The notes under the pieces are model-generated. The model did no database searches. It was not told the DNA's origin and saw only the letters and a list, made by a program, of their open reading frames with translations. A DNA stretch of 64,000 nt from Oscillatoria princeps RMCB-10 (lineage in GTDB: Bacteria > Cyanobacteriota > Cyanobacteriia > Cyanobacteriales > Oscillatoriaceae), in NCBI GenBank assembly GCA_019359235.1, contig JAHHHT010000016.1:124001-188000 (forward strand), in the 5' to 3' direction. The position numbers were made by a program, and so were the translations under genes. This document shows, piece after piece, positions 7,506 to 16,968 of this stretch. How positions within the stretch are numbered: the stretch's first letter is position 1; each line of letters begins with the position of its first letter.

Positions 7506-8891
7506 TCACTGTTTCATCCCATCCCGCAATTTATCGCGCCATCGCTTAGCCGTAGCTTTATCTGCTCCCGTAACCACCACCATCCAATCTTCTGTGTTGC
7601 AGCTAATATCTGCAGCGTAATTGTCAGCAAACCCTGAAACGTATTGCTTTGTACTCTCACCCTTTTTAGTGATGTTTTTGAGTCCCTCTCGCTGCATGAT
7701 GCGGTAGGCTTTATTCACACACTCATCATCGCTCATATTGTTATCCTCAAACGTCCACCGCAAAGCAGGAGGAGGGGTTGCGGGTGATGCCGGTGCATTA
7801 GCGGGACGCGGTGGCAGATTTACACGATATGGTGCCATAGCCTTCCAAAATCTATCTAACCACAGCCCAGCTGTCTTTTTATCAGGCCCGGCAACTATTA
7901 TCGCCGAATATCCTGAATTGCAGCTAATATCAACGGCGTAACTGCCAGCTATCCCTGAGACAAATAAATCTTCTTTATTGTAATTTAAGTTCTTGAAGCT
8001 GTCCTTCTGCATGATGACATAGGCTTGGTCTAAACACTCATAAATGCCGGTATTAACATTTTGATACCCCCAGCGCAAGGCGGGAGGAGCGGTTGCTGCT
8101 GAGGGGCGAGGCGCAGGGGGTGAGCTGGGTTGCTGAGCGACAGGTGCTGCTGAACCCAAATGCAGTTCGTTTTTCGATGCCCAGTTCAAAAAGGTATTGA
8201 TGGGAATACCCAAATTATCGCCATTCTTAACCACTTCCCCTGAGTCACGCTTATAACCATCGCCGCGTCCGTGAATGCCAACTAACTTTCCATCCTCATC
8301 CAGAACCGGCCCCCCACTCATCCCCTCCCGTGTGGGGTTGCTGTAGATTAAATCGTAACCATCTCGCGTATTTGAACTCCTTGAAATTATTCCGTCTTTG
8401 AAGTCTAAGATGCGTTTTTTGATTTCTATTCCTGGTTCTGGGAACCCAGCAACATAAACTTTTGTGCCCGGGGTTGCTTGTGCGGAATTGCCAAGACTGG
8501 CGACACTGTATGTTTTGTCGCTGGTGAACTGCAATACAGCTAAATCCACACCGTCCATTGGGTTGACGGTGCTGTAGTTGACTGGATTTCCGTCCTTGGT
8601 ATCTGGATTTCCCTTGCTGTCAAAGGTGACAACTTTATATTTTTTATTCTTATTTTCTACCACATGCTTGGCAGTAAGTACAGTATAAGTCTTCCCTTGT
8701 TTGGCGACAATCACCCCGGAACCGAAAGAGGAAGGGCCGGAAGATGGATGCCCCTCAATTAACACCGTGATAGCGTTGGCAATACCGAAAACCTGGCGTG
8801 ATGTCTTTGCCAAGGCAATATAAGGCTGCACCAGCGTTACAGTCGCCACTGCACCGGCTAGCGCCACCGGCAGTCCGTAAGAAAACCTCAT
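7506..8891 (-). CDS. secreted trypsin-like serine protease with duplicated C-terminal Cys domain (protease B)
   Basis: The protein is 461 residues from the ATG at 8891, which has GGGGGAG upstream; a GTG 24 bp earlier is less likely. A signal peptide (RFSYGLPVALAGAVATVTLV) precedes an S1-type domain with His in TAKHVV, Asp in MDGVDLAVLQF and Ser in GMSGGPVL. After a Pro-rich linker come two copies of an about 85-residue domain beginning PPALRW, each with an early Cys (YECLDQAY, DECVNKAY) and a later Cys (DISC), plus a V-G/A-A-D/P-K core. A disulfide in each copy is likely (inference). It is the last gene of the COP23 > protease A > protease B operon and resembles the second protease domain of the 22253-25390 protein. 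Confidence 0.85.
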   Translation of the reverse strand: MRFSYGLPVALAGAVATVTLVQPYIALAKTSRQVFGIANAITVLIEGHPSSGPSSFGSGVIVAKQGKTYTVLTAKHVVENKNKKYKVVTFDSKGNPDTKDGNPVNYSTVNPMDGVDLAVLQFTSDKTYSVASLGNSAQATPGTKVYVAGFPEPGIEIKKRILDFKDGIISRSSNTRDGYDLIYSNPTREGMSGGPVLDEDGKLVGIHGRGDGYKRDSGEVVKNGDNLGIPINTFLNWASKNELHLGSAAPVAQQPSSPPAPRPSAATAPPALRWGYQNVNTGIYECLDQAYVIMQKDSFKNLNYNKEDLFVSGIAGSYAVDISCNSGYSAIIVAGPDKKTAGLWLDRFWKAMAPYRVNLPPRPANAPASPATPPPALRWTFEDNNMSDDECVNKAYRIMQREGLKNITKKGESTKQYVSGFADNYAADISCNTEDWMVVVTGADKATAKRWRDKLRDGMKQ

Positions 8892-8963
8892 CTCTCGCTC
8901 TCCCCCACTCCCCAATCTATTTAGTTATTACCTGTTTTTGAAGCTTTTGTCAAACCGGCTTTC

Positions 8964-9794
8964 TTAGCGTGCGGGCGTCCCCCTGTCCGCCTGAAGATTT
9001 TGGGTAAATGTCCCCACCGGGATGGCGAAAGCCAGGGGAATCATTTGCTCCCGCATCTGTGGGGTTGGCTCCGAGCCATCCTGAAATATATACGGATCGC
9101 CCCACAGGGGATAGGCGTGCATGCCATTAATCCCCACCAGCGCACCGGCACGATTGAGCACCGGCCCCCCACTCATGCCTTTTTCGATATCATTGGTGTA
9201 TCCAAGCTGGTATCCCCCTTCCAAAGCTTTGTCCAGGACTAAGGAGACTTTGCCGGCAGTGAATTTGAACCCCTCTAGCCCTGTGGGGGAGTTGGTGGGA
9301 AGCGACGCCTCATAGGAAAAGGGAAACCCACCGGCAAAGACTTCATCCCCCGGTGCCGGTGTCGCCCCCAGTTTCGCCACCGGATAAACCGTGCCGGTGC
9401 TGCGAAACTGCAGCAAAGCCAAATCGTTCCCCTGGAAAGACGCCCCCCGCAACTTTACTGTAGCTGGGTGTATCTTCCCATCCGGGGTTTGAATGCGATA
9501 GGGCGGATCTCCCGCAACGAGCACGTGCTCATTTGTAACTGCAGTGTAAACGTCCCCTTGCTGCTGGATTAGGGTTCCTGAACCCCAACCGGATTCTGAT
9601 GATGAGAGTACCTTGACGGTGATGGATTTGGCCAGCTGCTGCGAAGCGGTGGCGGGGGATTGAGGGGGTGCCGGTGTCACGTTGGGGACAGACACACCCG
9701 CCGGTGTCGCCGCTGTGAGCGCCACTGTTAAACTGAGGACACCGGCAACCAGGGTGATAGTCTGAAGCTGCAACCCGAGAAAGCGGCAATTCAT
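8964..9794 (-). CDS. secreted trypsin-like serine protease (protease A)
   Basis: This 276-residue protein has an N-terminal signal segment and an S1-type protease domain. The triad is visible as His in TNEHVL, Asp in GNDLALLQF and Ser in GMSGGPVL. The segment HAYPLWGDPYIFQDGSEPT closely resembles the first protease domain of the 22253-25390 protein (YAYPLWGDPYIYEDGSRPT). The ATG lies 3 bp after the COP23 stop, so the two genes are almost surely co-transcribed. Protease B follows after 72 bp. It is predicted to act outside the cytoplasm. Its substrate is unknown; the secreted COP23 protein next to it is one candidate. Confidence 0.85.
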   Translation of the reverse strand: MNCRFLGLQLQTITLVAGVLSLTVALTAATPAGVSVPNVTPAPPQSPATASQQLAKSITVKVLSSSESGWGSGTLIQQQGDVYTAVTNEHVLVAGDPPYRIQTPDGKIHPATVKLRGASFQGNDLALLQFRSTGTVYPVAKLGATPAPGDEVFAGGFPFSYEASLPTNSPTGLEGFKFTAGKVSLVLDKALEGGYQLGYTNDIEKGMSGGPVLNRAGALVGINGMHAYPLWGDPYIFQDGSEPTPQMREQMIPLAFAIPVGTFTQNLQADRGTPAR

Positions 9795-9797
9795 CTC

Positions 9798-10382
9798 TCA
9801 GTTGGCAAACCAGGGATTGTCGCCCGATTCTGCCGGCCCGGCGCTGGGGGCGCTCCCTCCCGCCACCGGCGCTGTGTTGATAATTTCTTCCATATCAACG
9901 TAGAGCCGTTCCGAGGAACTTTGATTGAGGGGGTTCCCGCCAGCAAGAGCCTTGTAATTTAAGAGTCTTTCGAGAGTGCTTCTGGGATCGCTCCCCGGTT
10001 TGAGGGTGAATAGCAAGCCGGTGCAGTCACCGTCTTTGCGATTGGCAACGCAAACAACCAGTTGACCGTTCATTTGGCCGGTTGTGATGTATCGGAGCTT
10101 ATTTTGGTTTTGGAATTCCTGGAATCGCTGAGAAACTATCTTGCAGCGCTCCTCCGGAGTCAAAGGCGGGGGGAAAACATCGGAAGTCCAGCGAATCACC
10201 GGCACATTTCCCCGTGGGGTGCGGACAATGGTTGCCGGTGGGCTTTTGCTGGTGTCGCAGTAGAACTGATTTTTCTGCTGAGCAGCTGCTCCCGCGATCA
10301 ATCCCGTCTCTACCGCGATGGTGGCAGTTGCGCCTAACGCCGCAGCAAGCGCAAGCCGTTGCCCCAATAACTGGACTTTCAC
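9798..10382 (-). CDS. COP23-domain secreted protein (locus 1)
   Basis: This 194-residue protein has a signal peptide (about residues 1-34) and a COP23 domain. The features are FYCDTSKSPPATIVRT, an IRW motif, ERCKIVSQRFQ, VCVANRKDGDCTGLLFTL and an acidic YVDMEEII end. Four Cys are spaced as in the paralogue at 21271-21783, so disulfides are likely. COP23 was named for a circadian-oscillating membrane-associated cyanobacterial protein of unknown biochemical function. The start is GTG with AGGGGAG 13 nt upstream. It is first in an operon with two secreted proteases. Confidence 0.85.
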   Translation of the reverse strand: MKVQLLGQRLALAAALGATATIAVETGLIAGAAAQQKNQFYCDTSKSPPATIVRTPRGNVPVIRWTSDVFPPPLTPEERCKIVSQRFQEFQNQNKLRYITTGQMNGQLVVCVANRKDGDCTGLLFTLKPGSDPRSTLERLLNYKALAGGNPLNQSSSERLYVDMEEIINTAPVAGGSAPSAGPAESGDNPWFAN

Positions 10383-10885
10383 GATTGTGCCAACTCCCCT
10401 AATACCAGTTAAATTTTATCTGCCCTAAATTCTCTCAAAAGTATGGTAGAACCCACACCAGTAATTTTACGGATACGCGCCGGTGGGAGAGGGGCTGCCG
10501 GCACCGCGATCGCACGGGCAGAAGTAGGGTGCGTTCCCTCCTGGAGGGAACGCACTTAAAGATCGTGTTTACAGAAGTGGGACGCTCCCAGCGCCTGCGG
10601 CTTCCTTACAGAGGCGCTGCTTGTGTGCCGGCGGAAATAGTTACCGGCGCTTCGTGTGCCGGCGGCAAACAATCGCCGTGGCCATTCCAGGGTTCCTTAA
10701 ATAAATGTAAAAGTGCGGCATTATTTTTAGAAGTGTTATAAAGTGCCGGTGGTTATTCATGAGGTGGCAATTCTACCTCCTGAGATACCCACAAATCTGT
10801 CGCAAGGTGGATGAGTGGATGGAAAGCCTCTAATTAAGCTGAAAGAGCATCTGATAAGAAAAGTTATTTCAAGAGGAGAACCGAC
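10383..10885. other. intergenic region between divergent genes
   Basis: About 500 bp separate the COP23 operon (minus) from the hemerythrin-like gene (plus), so promoters for both should be here. It holds the palindrome at 10523-10556 and a HIP1 octamer at about 10506-10513. No coding frame is supported. Confidence 0.5.
10523..10556. repeat. GTAGGGTGCGTT palindrome
   Basis: AGTAGGGTGCGTTCCCTC pairs with GAGGGAACGCACT. The same family occurs at 27098-27132, 27364-27398, 32973-33004 and 60060-60093, always between genes. Confidence 0.7.
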
Positions 10886-11917
10886 ATGCCTGTTACGGTT
10901 GAAGACGCCAAGCGCACTGCAATCGCTTCTAAATTGGAAGAGATGAAGGCGCTGCAAAACCTGCTGATTTATAATGAAGAATATCTGCTCAACACCTGCA
11001 GCGACCAAGAAATTTGCGACCGCGTGCGGGAGATGCTGGAAGACGATCGCAAAAATCTTGGCATTCTGGAAACCGTGAGGGTTCAGTACGGTGTTAAGGG
11101 ACAGCCCAAGGAAACAACGCAGCAGTTCATTGAGAAAGCTCGGAACATCATGCAAAGTTCTGAGTACACTCTCTATGAAAAGGTTGCTGAGCATGAATTG
11201 CTCAAGCACAAGCAAACGATGGCCGGCTTGCTCGTCCACAAAGCGGCCCAAGTGGCCGGTGCTGACATTGAAGCCGCGATTACTCCCTTGAATACGGTTA
11301 ACTTTGAAAACCGGGCTCACCAAGAGCAGCTGAAAGGCATCCTGGAAATTCTCGGCACCCTCGAGCTCACCGGCCAAGAGCCAGATCGGGGGATTTGGGC
11401 GCGAGTTCAAGATGCAATCGCCGCCTTTACGGGGATTGCCGGCAGTGCGGTGACGCGCAGTGCAGGCGAAATTAGCATCCGCGATCTTATCCGCATGGAT
11501 CACACCAAAGCCGACACTCTATTCATGGAGATTGACCGGAGTGACGACCCACAAAAGATCCAAGAATATTTCGGCCAACTCTACAAAGACCTGAGCGCAC
11601 ACGCCAACGCCGAAGAGCAAGTGGTCTACCCAGCTGTCCGCAACTATTATAACAAGACCCAAGACCTGTACTCCGAGCAAGCGGACATGAAGCAGATGCT
11701 GGAGCAAATGCGGTCTTTGACTCCCTCTTTACCGGACTTCAAAGCCAATGTCAGCCGGCTGCGGGATCTGGTTAACCACCACAAAGATCAAGAAGAAAAG
11801 GAGATTTTACCCATCATCCGCGACAACTTCAGCGACGAGCAGCAGCGGCAGATGGCTACCGATTTTAAGCGGGTTAAAAGCCAGCTGCAAGAGCAAATGG
11901 CAGCTTCCATGAGATAG
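10886..11917 (+). CDS. hemerythrin HHE domain protein
   Basis: This 343-residue soluble protein is all-helical in character. The N-terminal half (about 1-170) resembles a ferritin/hemerythrin-like bundle found fused to HHE domains in cyanobacteria. The C-terminal half has the metal-binding pattern: RMDHTKADTLF, HANAEEQVVYPAV and NHHKDQEEKEILPII supply His and Glu ligands for a di-iron site. Roles in oxygen, iron or stress responses are plausible but not shown. AAGAGGAG precedes the ATG with good spacing. It appears monocistronic. Confidence 0.85.
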   Translation: MPVTVEDAKRTAIASKLEEMKALQNLLIYNEEYLLNTCSDQEICDRVREMLEDDRKNLGILETVRVQYGVKGQPKETTQQFIEKARNIMQSSEYTLYEKVAEHELLKHKQTMAGLLVHKAAQVAGADIEAAITPLNTVNFENRAHQEQLKGILEILGTLELTGQEPDRGIWARVQDAIAAFTGIAGSAVTRSAGEISIRDLIRMDHTKADTLFMEIDRSDDPQKIQEYFGQLYKDLSAHANAEEQVVYPAVRNYYNKTQDLYSEQADMKQMLEQMRSLTPSLPDFKANVSRLRDLVNHHKDQEEKEILPIIRDNFSDEQQRQMATDFKRVKSQLQEQMAASMR

Positions 11918-12268
11918 CTGCAACCCAATCAAGCCGCGAGCGCGAGCCGGTCGAGAAATCTGAGAAACCGGGTTTCTTTGGACTGGGAAGAGAAACCCGG
12001 TTTCTTCCCCTCGATTTTTAATACAAGACCTGCTCTCTAGCAGCCAACCTGAGGAGCTGCATGACACTCCCACCACTGCTGTGATGGGACTTTTGTCCTG
12101 ACAGCTTATAGCGATTTCAGCCCATCTTCTCGCTCAAATCCCCGCAAGATTAAACCCTGAGGGCGAGTTCCGCTTCCTTGGCGTCCTTGGCGTCTTGGCG
12201 GTTTAGAAAAAAAATATCCCTCTACAGTTAGAACCCGGCCCCCACTTCTGCCTGCCGGTGTATTTCAG
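11918..12268. other. intergenic region between convergent genes
   Basis: It contains the AAACCCGGTTT repeat pair at 11961-12006 and a short tandem of TTGGCGTCC-like words near 12178-12202. No gene is supported. Confidence 0.5.
11961..12006. repeat. AGAAACCGGGTTTCT palindrome pair
   Basis: Two copies of the 15-bp palindrome, GAGAAACCGGGTTTCTTTGG and AGAGAAACCCGGTTTCTT, face each other. This family also occurs at 16969-17121, 28682-28732, 40962-41043, 47491-47566, 53582-53614 and 54700-54733. Confidence 0.75.
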
Positions 12269-13816
12269 CTAAGGCGGGGAAATCTTTTTGGGCGTCAAAC
12301 CGTTAATGGGCGGACCGTCGATCACCCTGCCGGTGGGGCTGTAACGCCCCCCGTGGCAGGGACAGTCCCAGCTTTTTTCCGCACTGTTCCAGTGTACGAT
12401 GCACCCAGCATGGGCGCACACCGGCGACAGCGCGTGAGTCGCCCCGGTCCTGTCGCGGTAAACCGCCACTTTTTCCCCATTAATATCGACAATTTTCCCC
12501 TGACCGGCCCCCACCTCAGACAAGCTGCTGGCTTCTGACAGGAACCTGTCAGCAATAAACCGGGCGGCGACATCGAGATTTTCCGCCACCAGCCGAGTTG
12601 CGCCGGCGATTGGCACCCGATTCGGGTCATAAAGTTCTCTCCAGGGATTGGGCTTGCCCTGAATCAGGTCAGCAAGCAGCACAGCTGCAGCGGTGCCGAA
12701 GCTGAGGTTGCCAGAGTAGCCGGTGGCGATGTACAGGTGCGAGTGAGAGCTCGGTTTGCCAATGAAAGGCAGACCGTCAGCAGGTTCGTAGAACTGCGCC
12801 GACCACTTGCAGCTCACGGATTCGACCTCGTAGCGAACCCGCACGTACTCCTCCAAGCGGCGGTAACACGCTTCGGTGTCTGTCTCGTGGCCGGTTTTGT
12901 GGTTTTCGCCGCCGGCGATCAGAATTTGACCGCTGCTGTCTGTGTGGCTGCGCGTGTAGTGAGAGGGATTTGCTGTGTCCCAAAACAGCCCGGCAGGCAG
13001 GGGCGCAGTTGGGCCAAAGCGTTTTTCTACCAGCCGCACGGCGAGTAAATAAGAGCGGTAGGGGGCAATTTTGGCGGCGATTCCCAGCAAGTCGGGCAGG
13101 TGGAACCAGTCGTGGATGGGGGTGCCGGTGGCGAGGATGACGTTCTTAGCCTCAGCGGAGCCTCGCTCGGTGTAAATTCGGCTCGGCTGGCTGTCCCTGA
13201 TGTCGAGAACGCGGGTTCTCTCAAAAATCAGACCTCCCGAGCGGGCAAACGCCTCGGCGAGTCCGTGCAGGTACTGTGCTGGGTGGAACTGCGCCTGACT
13301 GGGGAAGAGGATGCCGGCGCGGACGGGGAAGGGCAGGGGCAGGTTTGCTGTCAGGGTGGCGTCAATCCCCAGCCCGCGTGCGGCTTCCATTTCGTCTTCG
13401 AGATAGGGAAGGTCTTCCCGCGACTCGGTGTAGAGATATGCGGGGACTCGCTGGAAGTGGCAAGAAATCCCCTCTTCTTGGATAAAAGCGGCGATGCGCT
13501 CAATGGCGGCGCGGCACGACTGTACGGCGAGGGAGCTGTTTTCTGCGCCGAAGTTAGAGATCAGTTGCTGGCAGCCGGCTTTTGGAACGTCTCTCAAGTG
13601 ACCGCTGCTGTGGCCGGTGGTGCCGGTGCCGATTTTGCCCGCTTCGATCACGGCAACTTTCAAACCGGCACGCGCCAGAAGCAGGGCGGCTGTCATGCCG
13701 GTGATGCCGCCTCCGACGATTGCCACATCGACGGCGATATCTGCGATCAGCTGGGGAAAGTGGGTTTCGGCAGTTGTGACGCGCCAGAAGGAAGCCGGTT
13801 GGCTGGGTAAAGTCAT
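12269..13816 (-). CDS. FAD-dependent oxidoreductase with C-terminal Rieske domain
   Basis: This 515-residue protein has a DAO-type FAD domain and a Rieske [2Fe-2S] domain. The dinucleotide-binding motif VAIVGGGITGMTAALLLARA is near residue 32, followed by GHSSGHL and a distal ATGYSGN segment. The Rieske ligands are in CAHAGC (about residue 467) and CPCHGGRYSP. The architecture matches the gamma-glutamylputrescine oxidase-like/Rieske fusion family; the substrate cannot be told from sequence. It is flanked by intergenic repeats and appears monocistronic. Confidence 0.88.
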   Translation of the reverse strand: MTLPSQPASFWRVTTAETHFPQLIADIAVDVAIVGGGITGMTAALLLARAGLKVAVIEAGKIGTGTTGHSSGHLRDVPKAGCQQLISNFGAENSSLAVQSCRAAIERIAAFIQEEGISCHFQRVPAYLYTESREDLPYLEDEMEAARGLGIDATLTANLPLPFPVRAGILFPSQAQFHPAQYLHGLAEAFARSGGLIFERTRVLDIRDSQPSRIYTERGSAEAKNVILATGTPIHDWFHLPDLLGIAAKIAPYRSYLLAVRLVEKRFGPTAPLPAGLFWDTANPSHYTRSHTDSSGQILIAGGENHKTGHETDTEACYRRLEEYVRVRYEVESVSCKWSAQFYEPADGLPFIGKPSSHSHLYIATGYSGNLSFGTAAAVLLADLIQGKPNPWRELYDPNRVPIAGATRLVAENLDVAARFIADRFLSEASSLSEVGAGQGKIVDINGEKVAVYRDRTGATHALSPVCAHAGCIVHWNSAEKSWDCPCHGGRYSPTGRVIDGPPINGLTPKKISPP

Positions 13817-14300
13817 CTGCGTGTTATTCCCGTAGTGCTTTTGGTGGATTGCGCAGCTGCGTCATCGCCTGTCGCGGGCTTTGACGTCCGCTTTCTTGCT
13901 AGTTAACCTAAATGCCTGCTCGAAGACATCTGCTGCTAGAAGTATTTCAATCCCTAATAGGGAGTCACGCCAGTCAACTCCGCAGTTCCTGCAGAGCGCA
14001 ACAAATTTCCAGACACGGGCTGTGTCTATTTTAACTCAAGTTGCTACAAACATAGCCGTGAGCTTTTCCATCCCCCCAGACGGGGCGGTCGTGCCGCACC
14101 GCCCCTGCAAAAGGAAGGCTTTTCTCGTCCCCTCCTTCGCAGGGGCAGTCCCCCCGTGGCTGCCCCGGTTAGGGGGGGCAGCGCTGCCTGAATTTTTTGC
14201 AAGTAGCAACTTGGGTTATTTTATCGCACTATCGTTACAATGTCAATATTAAATTTCTAGTAGTATAGCTTGTGGGTGGAACATCACTAAACTGGAGAGT
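13817..14300. other. intergenic region with repeat remnants
   Basis: At 13939-13964 lies TTTCAATCCCTAATAGGGAG, which resembles one end of a cyanobacterial CRISPR repeat but stands alone. At 14141-14175 lies AGGGGCAGTCCCCCCGTGG plus its near-inverted partner, also found inside the 328-428 element. A promoter for the HTH gene should lie near 14240-14290. No gene is supported. Confidence 0.5.
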
Positions 14301-14525
14301 ATGTACCAAGTCAAAGTCAGAATCAAAGAGCTGTGTGAGGTTCGCAACTGGAGCATCAGCGAACTGAGCCGGCGTTCCGGTGTCACCTACAGCACGGTTT
14401 GGCGTTACGCGACGCAGCCGATGAACAAGATGGAGATGGACCCGATCGGACGAATCAAGGAAACGTTCGGCTGCTCTTGGGACGAGCTGTTGGATCTCCA
14501 GGGGGACAGCTCTTTCGACAAGTAG
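14301..14525 (+). CDS. small XRE-family HTH regulator
   Basis: This 74-residue protein is essentially one Cro/CI-type helix-turn-helix: VRIKELCEVRNWSISELS leads to RRSGVTYSTVWRYATQP as the recognition part, and the C-terminal SWDELLDL is typical of the family. It probably binds DNA as a dimer; its target is unknown. Weak GGAGAGT precedes the ATG. It converges on the Gfo/Idh/MocA gene across a shared terminator. No toxin partner is evident. Confidence 0.82.
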   Translation: MYQVKVRIKELCEVRNWSISELSRRSGVTYSTVWRYATQPMNKMEMDPIGRIKETFGCSWDELLDLQGDSSFDK

Positions 14526-14593
14526 TTGCAGCCAGAAGTCCTGTGCTCGCGCCGCCTCCCCAGGGTATTGAGCAAGGGAAGTCAGCGCCAGAC

Positions 14594-14627
14594 GCAAAAA
14601 AAGAAGCTCAGTTCTGAGCCTCTTTTA
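14594..14627. terminator. bidirectional hairpin terminator
   Basis: AAAAAAAGAAGCTCAG and CTGAGCCTCTTTTAG form a stem with A/T tracts on both sides. It lies between the convergent HTH and oxidoreductase genes. Confidence 0.65.
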
Positions 14628-14667
14628 GTTAGGTCTGTTTCAGGACGCGGGTGCCGGTGCGCCAAGC

Positions 14668-15807
14668 TCACCGGCGGGCGAGAAAATCATCCAGCGCCGG
14701 CACTTCCACCCAGGTGCCGGTGGCGCTGGAAAAGTGGCTTAAATCCATGAGCAGTTGCGAGTAAACCCCTTCGCGCAAGCTGGGTACAGGCTGAACGCCG
14801 GCATCAATCGCCCGCACCCACTCGTCGATGACTCGCACCACCGGCGCAATGCGACCGTCGGGGAAAACGCGGGGAAACGCCAGCCTTTCCGGTATTTTAA
14901 TCTCAGCCAGGGGTTGGCCTCCCTGACTGCCCCACAGGCGGAAGCCGTGCACGTAATCCTGCTGGTTGTCGCTGCCCAAAATTAAGGTGCCCTTTTCGCC
15001 GTACACTTCCACCCAGTGCCCGCGCCCCTGATAGGTCACCGAACTCAGGCAAACCTGACAGGGGGTTCCGTCCGCGAGCTCCAGCATCAGCGTGCAGCTG
15101 TCGTCGGCATCCACCGGCTTGAGTTCCCCACCGGCAGCCGGGTCCGGTCGGGCGGGAATCGCTGTCAGCAACTGGGCGGAAAGCCGGCGCGCCGGCGCGA
15201 ACAGCCAGCTGCTGTAATCGAAAATGTGGGAGCCCATAGCGCCCAAAACACCGCCGCCCTTGTCTTTTTGGGCGTACCAGTTCCAAGGTCGGCTGGGGTC
15301 AGCCCGACTTGACACTAAGCAATCTATCTTGACCAGGCGCTTTTTACCGCAGTACCCCTCTGCTAGCAATTCTGCCAGCATTTGCCACGCCGGCACGAAG
15401 CGAAATTCAAAATCCATCGCCGCCGCAGCGCCGGTGGATTGCGCAAGATTGTGCAGTTCCCGCGCTTCTTCCGCTGTCAGGGCTGTGGGTTTTTCTAGCA
15501 ACAGGTGCTTGCCGGCTTTTAACACCACTTTAGCCATTTCACAGTGCGCGAATGGCGGCGTGGAAATGCTGACCGCCCGCACTTCTGGCAGGGATACAAT
15601 TTCTTCTACTGTATCGCAAGCGTGGGGAATATTGTGAGCTTGAGCAATGGCTTTGGCTTTGTCGCAGTGCCGGTGATAGACGGCTGCCACCTGAATGCGG
15701 GGGTGTGACCGCAAGGCGGGGATGTGGACTTTTTGCCCGAAGCCGGTGCCGGCGACTGCTACGCCAATTACCGGCTGTTCTGCGGGTGAAATTGAAGTTG
15801 ACGGCAT
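14668..15807 (-). CDS. Gfo/Idh/MocA-family oxidoreductase
   Basis: This 379-residue protein has an NAD(P)-binding Rossmann start (GVAVAGTGFGQKVHIPAL), the LLLEKPTALTAEEA motif with the conserved EKP lysine, and a C-terminal alpha/beta substrate domain. Members oxidise or reduce sugar-like substrates, some act on biliverdin, and many are uncharacterised. The start is 6 bp after the gshB stop, so it is probably the third gene of a grxC-gshB operon. The substrate cannot be assigned. Confidence 0.88.
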   Translation of the reverse strand: MPSTSISPAEQPVIGVAVAGTGFGQKVHIPALRSHPRIQVAAVYHRHCDKAKAIAQAHNIPHACDTVEEIVSLPEVRAVSISTPPFAHCEMAKVVLKAGKHLLLEKPTALTAEEARELHNLAQSTGAAAAMDFEFRFVPAWQMLAELLAEGYCGKKRLVKIDCLVSSRADPSRPWNWYAQKDKGGGVLGAMGSHIFDYSSWLFAPARRLSAQLLTAIPARPDPAAGGELKPVDADDSCTLMLELADGTPCQVCLSSVTYQGRGHWVEVYGEKGTLILGSDNQQDYVHGFRLWGSQGGQPLAEIKIPERLAFPRVFPDGRIAPVVRVIDEWVRAIDAGVQPVPSLREGVYSQLLMDLSHFSSATGTWVEVPALDDFLARR

Positions 15808-15813
15808 GAACTG

Positions 15814-16812
15814 CTACCCTGATTTCTTTTTCTTGCCTTTCCCGTATTTAGTTTCTTCCACCCATTCAATGACCTTGTGCCCCAAGCGAGTGTTAGTATT
15901 GTCCAGCCGGTCAATCTCGCGGATGCCGGTGGGGCTGGTGACATTGACTTCGGTGAGCAAGCCGCCAATCACGTCAATGCCCACGAAGTACAAGCCATCT
16001 TCTCGCAGTTTGGTGGCGAGTTTGGCGCAAATAATGTGTTCTTGCTGGGTGAGTTCGGTTCTCGCCACTTTGCCGCCGACGGCCATGTTGTTGCGAAATT
16101 CAGTGCCTGTGGAAAGCCTGTTGACAGCCCCGAGGGGTTTGCCATTGAGCAGGATAATTCGCTTGTCTCCCTCTTTTGCCGCCGGCAGGTAGGTTTGAAC
16201 CATCACCGGAATTTGACCCTGTTGGGTGCTGATTTCAATCAGGGAGTTGAAGTTGGGGTCTTTCGGCTGCAGGAAGACAATTCCTTCGCCGGCTTTGCCG
16301 CCGAGAGGCTTGAGGACGGCTGCCCCTTTGTGATCCACAAATTGCCGGATTACGGATTTATCGCAGCTGACAATGGTTTCTGGAACCACTTTGGTGAACT
16401 GCATGGCGTACATTTTTTCGTTAGCAGCCCGCAGCCCCCGAGGGGAATTGATCACCAGGGTTCTGGTTTCGTCAATGTAGTCGAGAATGTAGGTGGCGTA
16501 GAGGTAGGGAACGGTCACGGGCGGGTCGGTGCGCATGAACACCGCGTCCATGTCCTCGAGGGGCTGCAAAACTCGCTCTCCCCGCTCATACCAGGAAGGC
16601 GCTTTCACCCATCCCCCCTCTATCAGCTGCACCGGCGTCAGCTTAACCTGTTCCAAGATTGCCCAAGCTTTACCATCCACCACGCTCAGCCGGTTTGCCT
16701 GAGTTATCCAAACTTCGTGACCCAGCGCCTGTGCCGATTCCATCAGCGCTACGCTGGTGTCGTGAGTTGGGTCGAGCCGCTGGATGGGGTCAATAATAAA
16801 CGCAAGTTTCAC
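15814..16812 (-). CDS. gshB: glutathione synthetase
   Basis: This 332-residue ATP-grasp enzyme joins gamma-glutamylcysteine and glycine. It shows the family N-terminus (KLAFIIDPIQRLDPTHDTS), RTDPPVTVPYLYATYILD, NSPRGLRAANEKMYA, VLKPLGGKAGEG and the C-terminal INVTSPTG-equivalent EVNVTSPTGIREID. The start is GTG with AAGG-type sites upstream. grxC lies upstream, a pairing common in cyanobacteria, but 250 bp of palindromic repeats separate the genes here. Confidence 0.95.
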   Translation of the reverse strand: MKLAFIIDPIQRLDPTHDTSVALMESAQALGHEVWITQANRLSVVDGKAWAILEQVKLTPVQLIEGGWVKAPSWYERGERVLQPLEDMDAVFMRTDPPVTVPYLYATYILDYIDETRTLVINSPRGLRAANEKMYAMQFTKVVPETIVSCDKSVIRQFVDHKGAAVLKPLGGKAGEGIVFLQPKDPNFNSLIEISTQQGQIPVMVQTYLPAAKEGDKRIILLNGKPLGAVNRLSTGTEFRNNMAVGGKVARTELTQQEHIICAKLATKLREDGLYFVGIDVIGGLLTEVNVTSPTGIREIDRLDNTNTRLGHKVIEWVEETKYGKGKKKKSG

Positions 16813-16968
16813 CCTTGTACCTTCTCAATCTTGCCAAAAGCGCATGTCGCGTTCCTTAGTTTATTACATCACCAGACAGGTAACTGCGCATCGCCTGCTG
16901 GCTGGTGGGGGCGGGCGGAAGGGCGCGTCGGGCGGGCCCGCTCCCATGCGGTCGCGCCGGTCTTGAAA

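Noticed and set aside
13939-13964. CRISPR-repeat-like TTTCAATCCCTAATAGGGAG
   Set aside because: Single copy, no spacer-repeat periodicity and no cas genes in the window.
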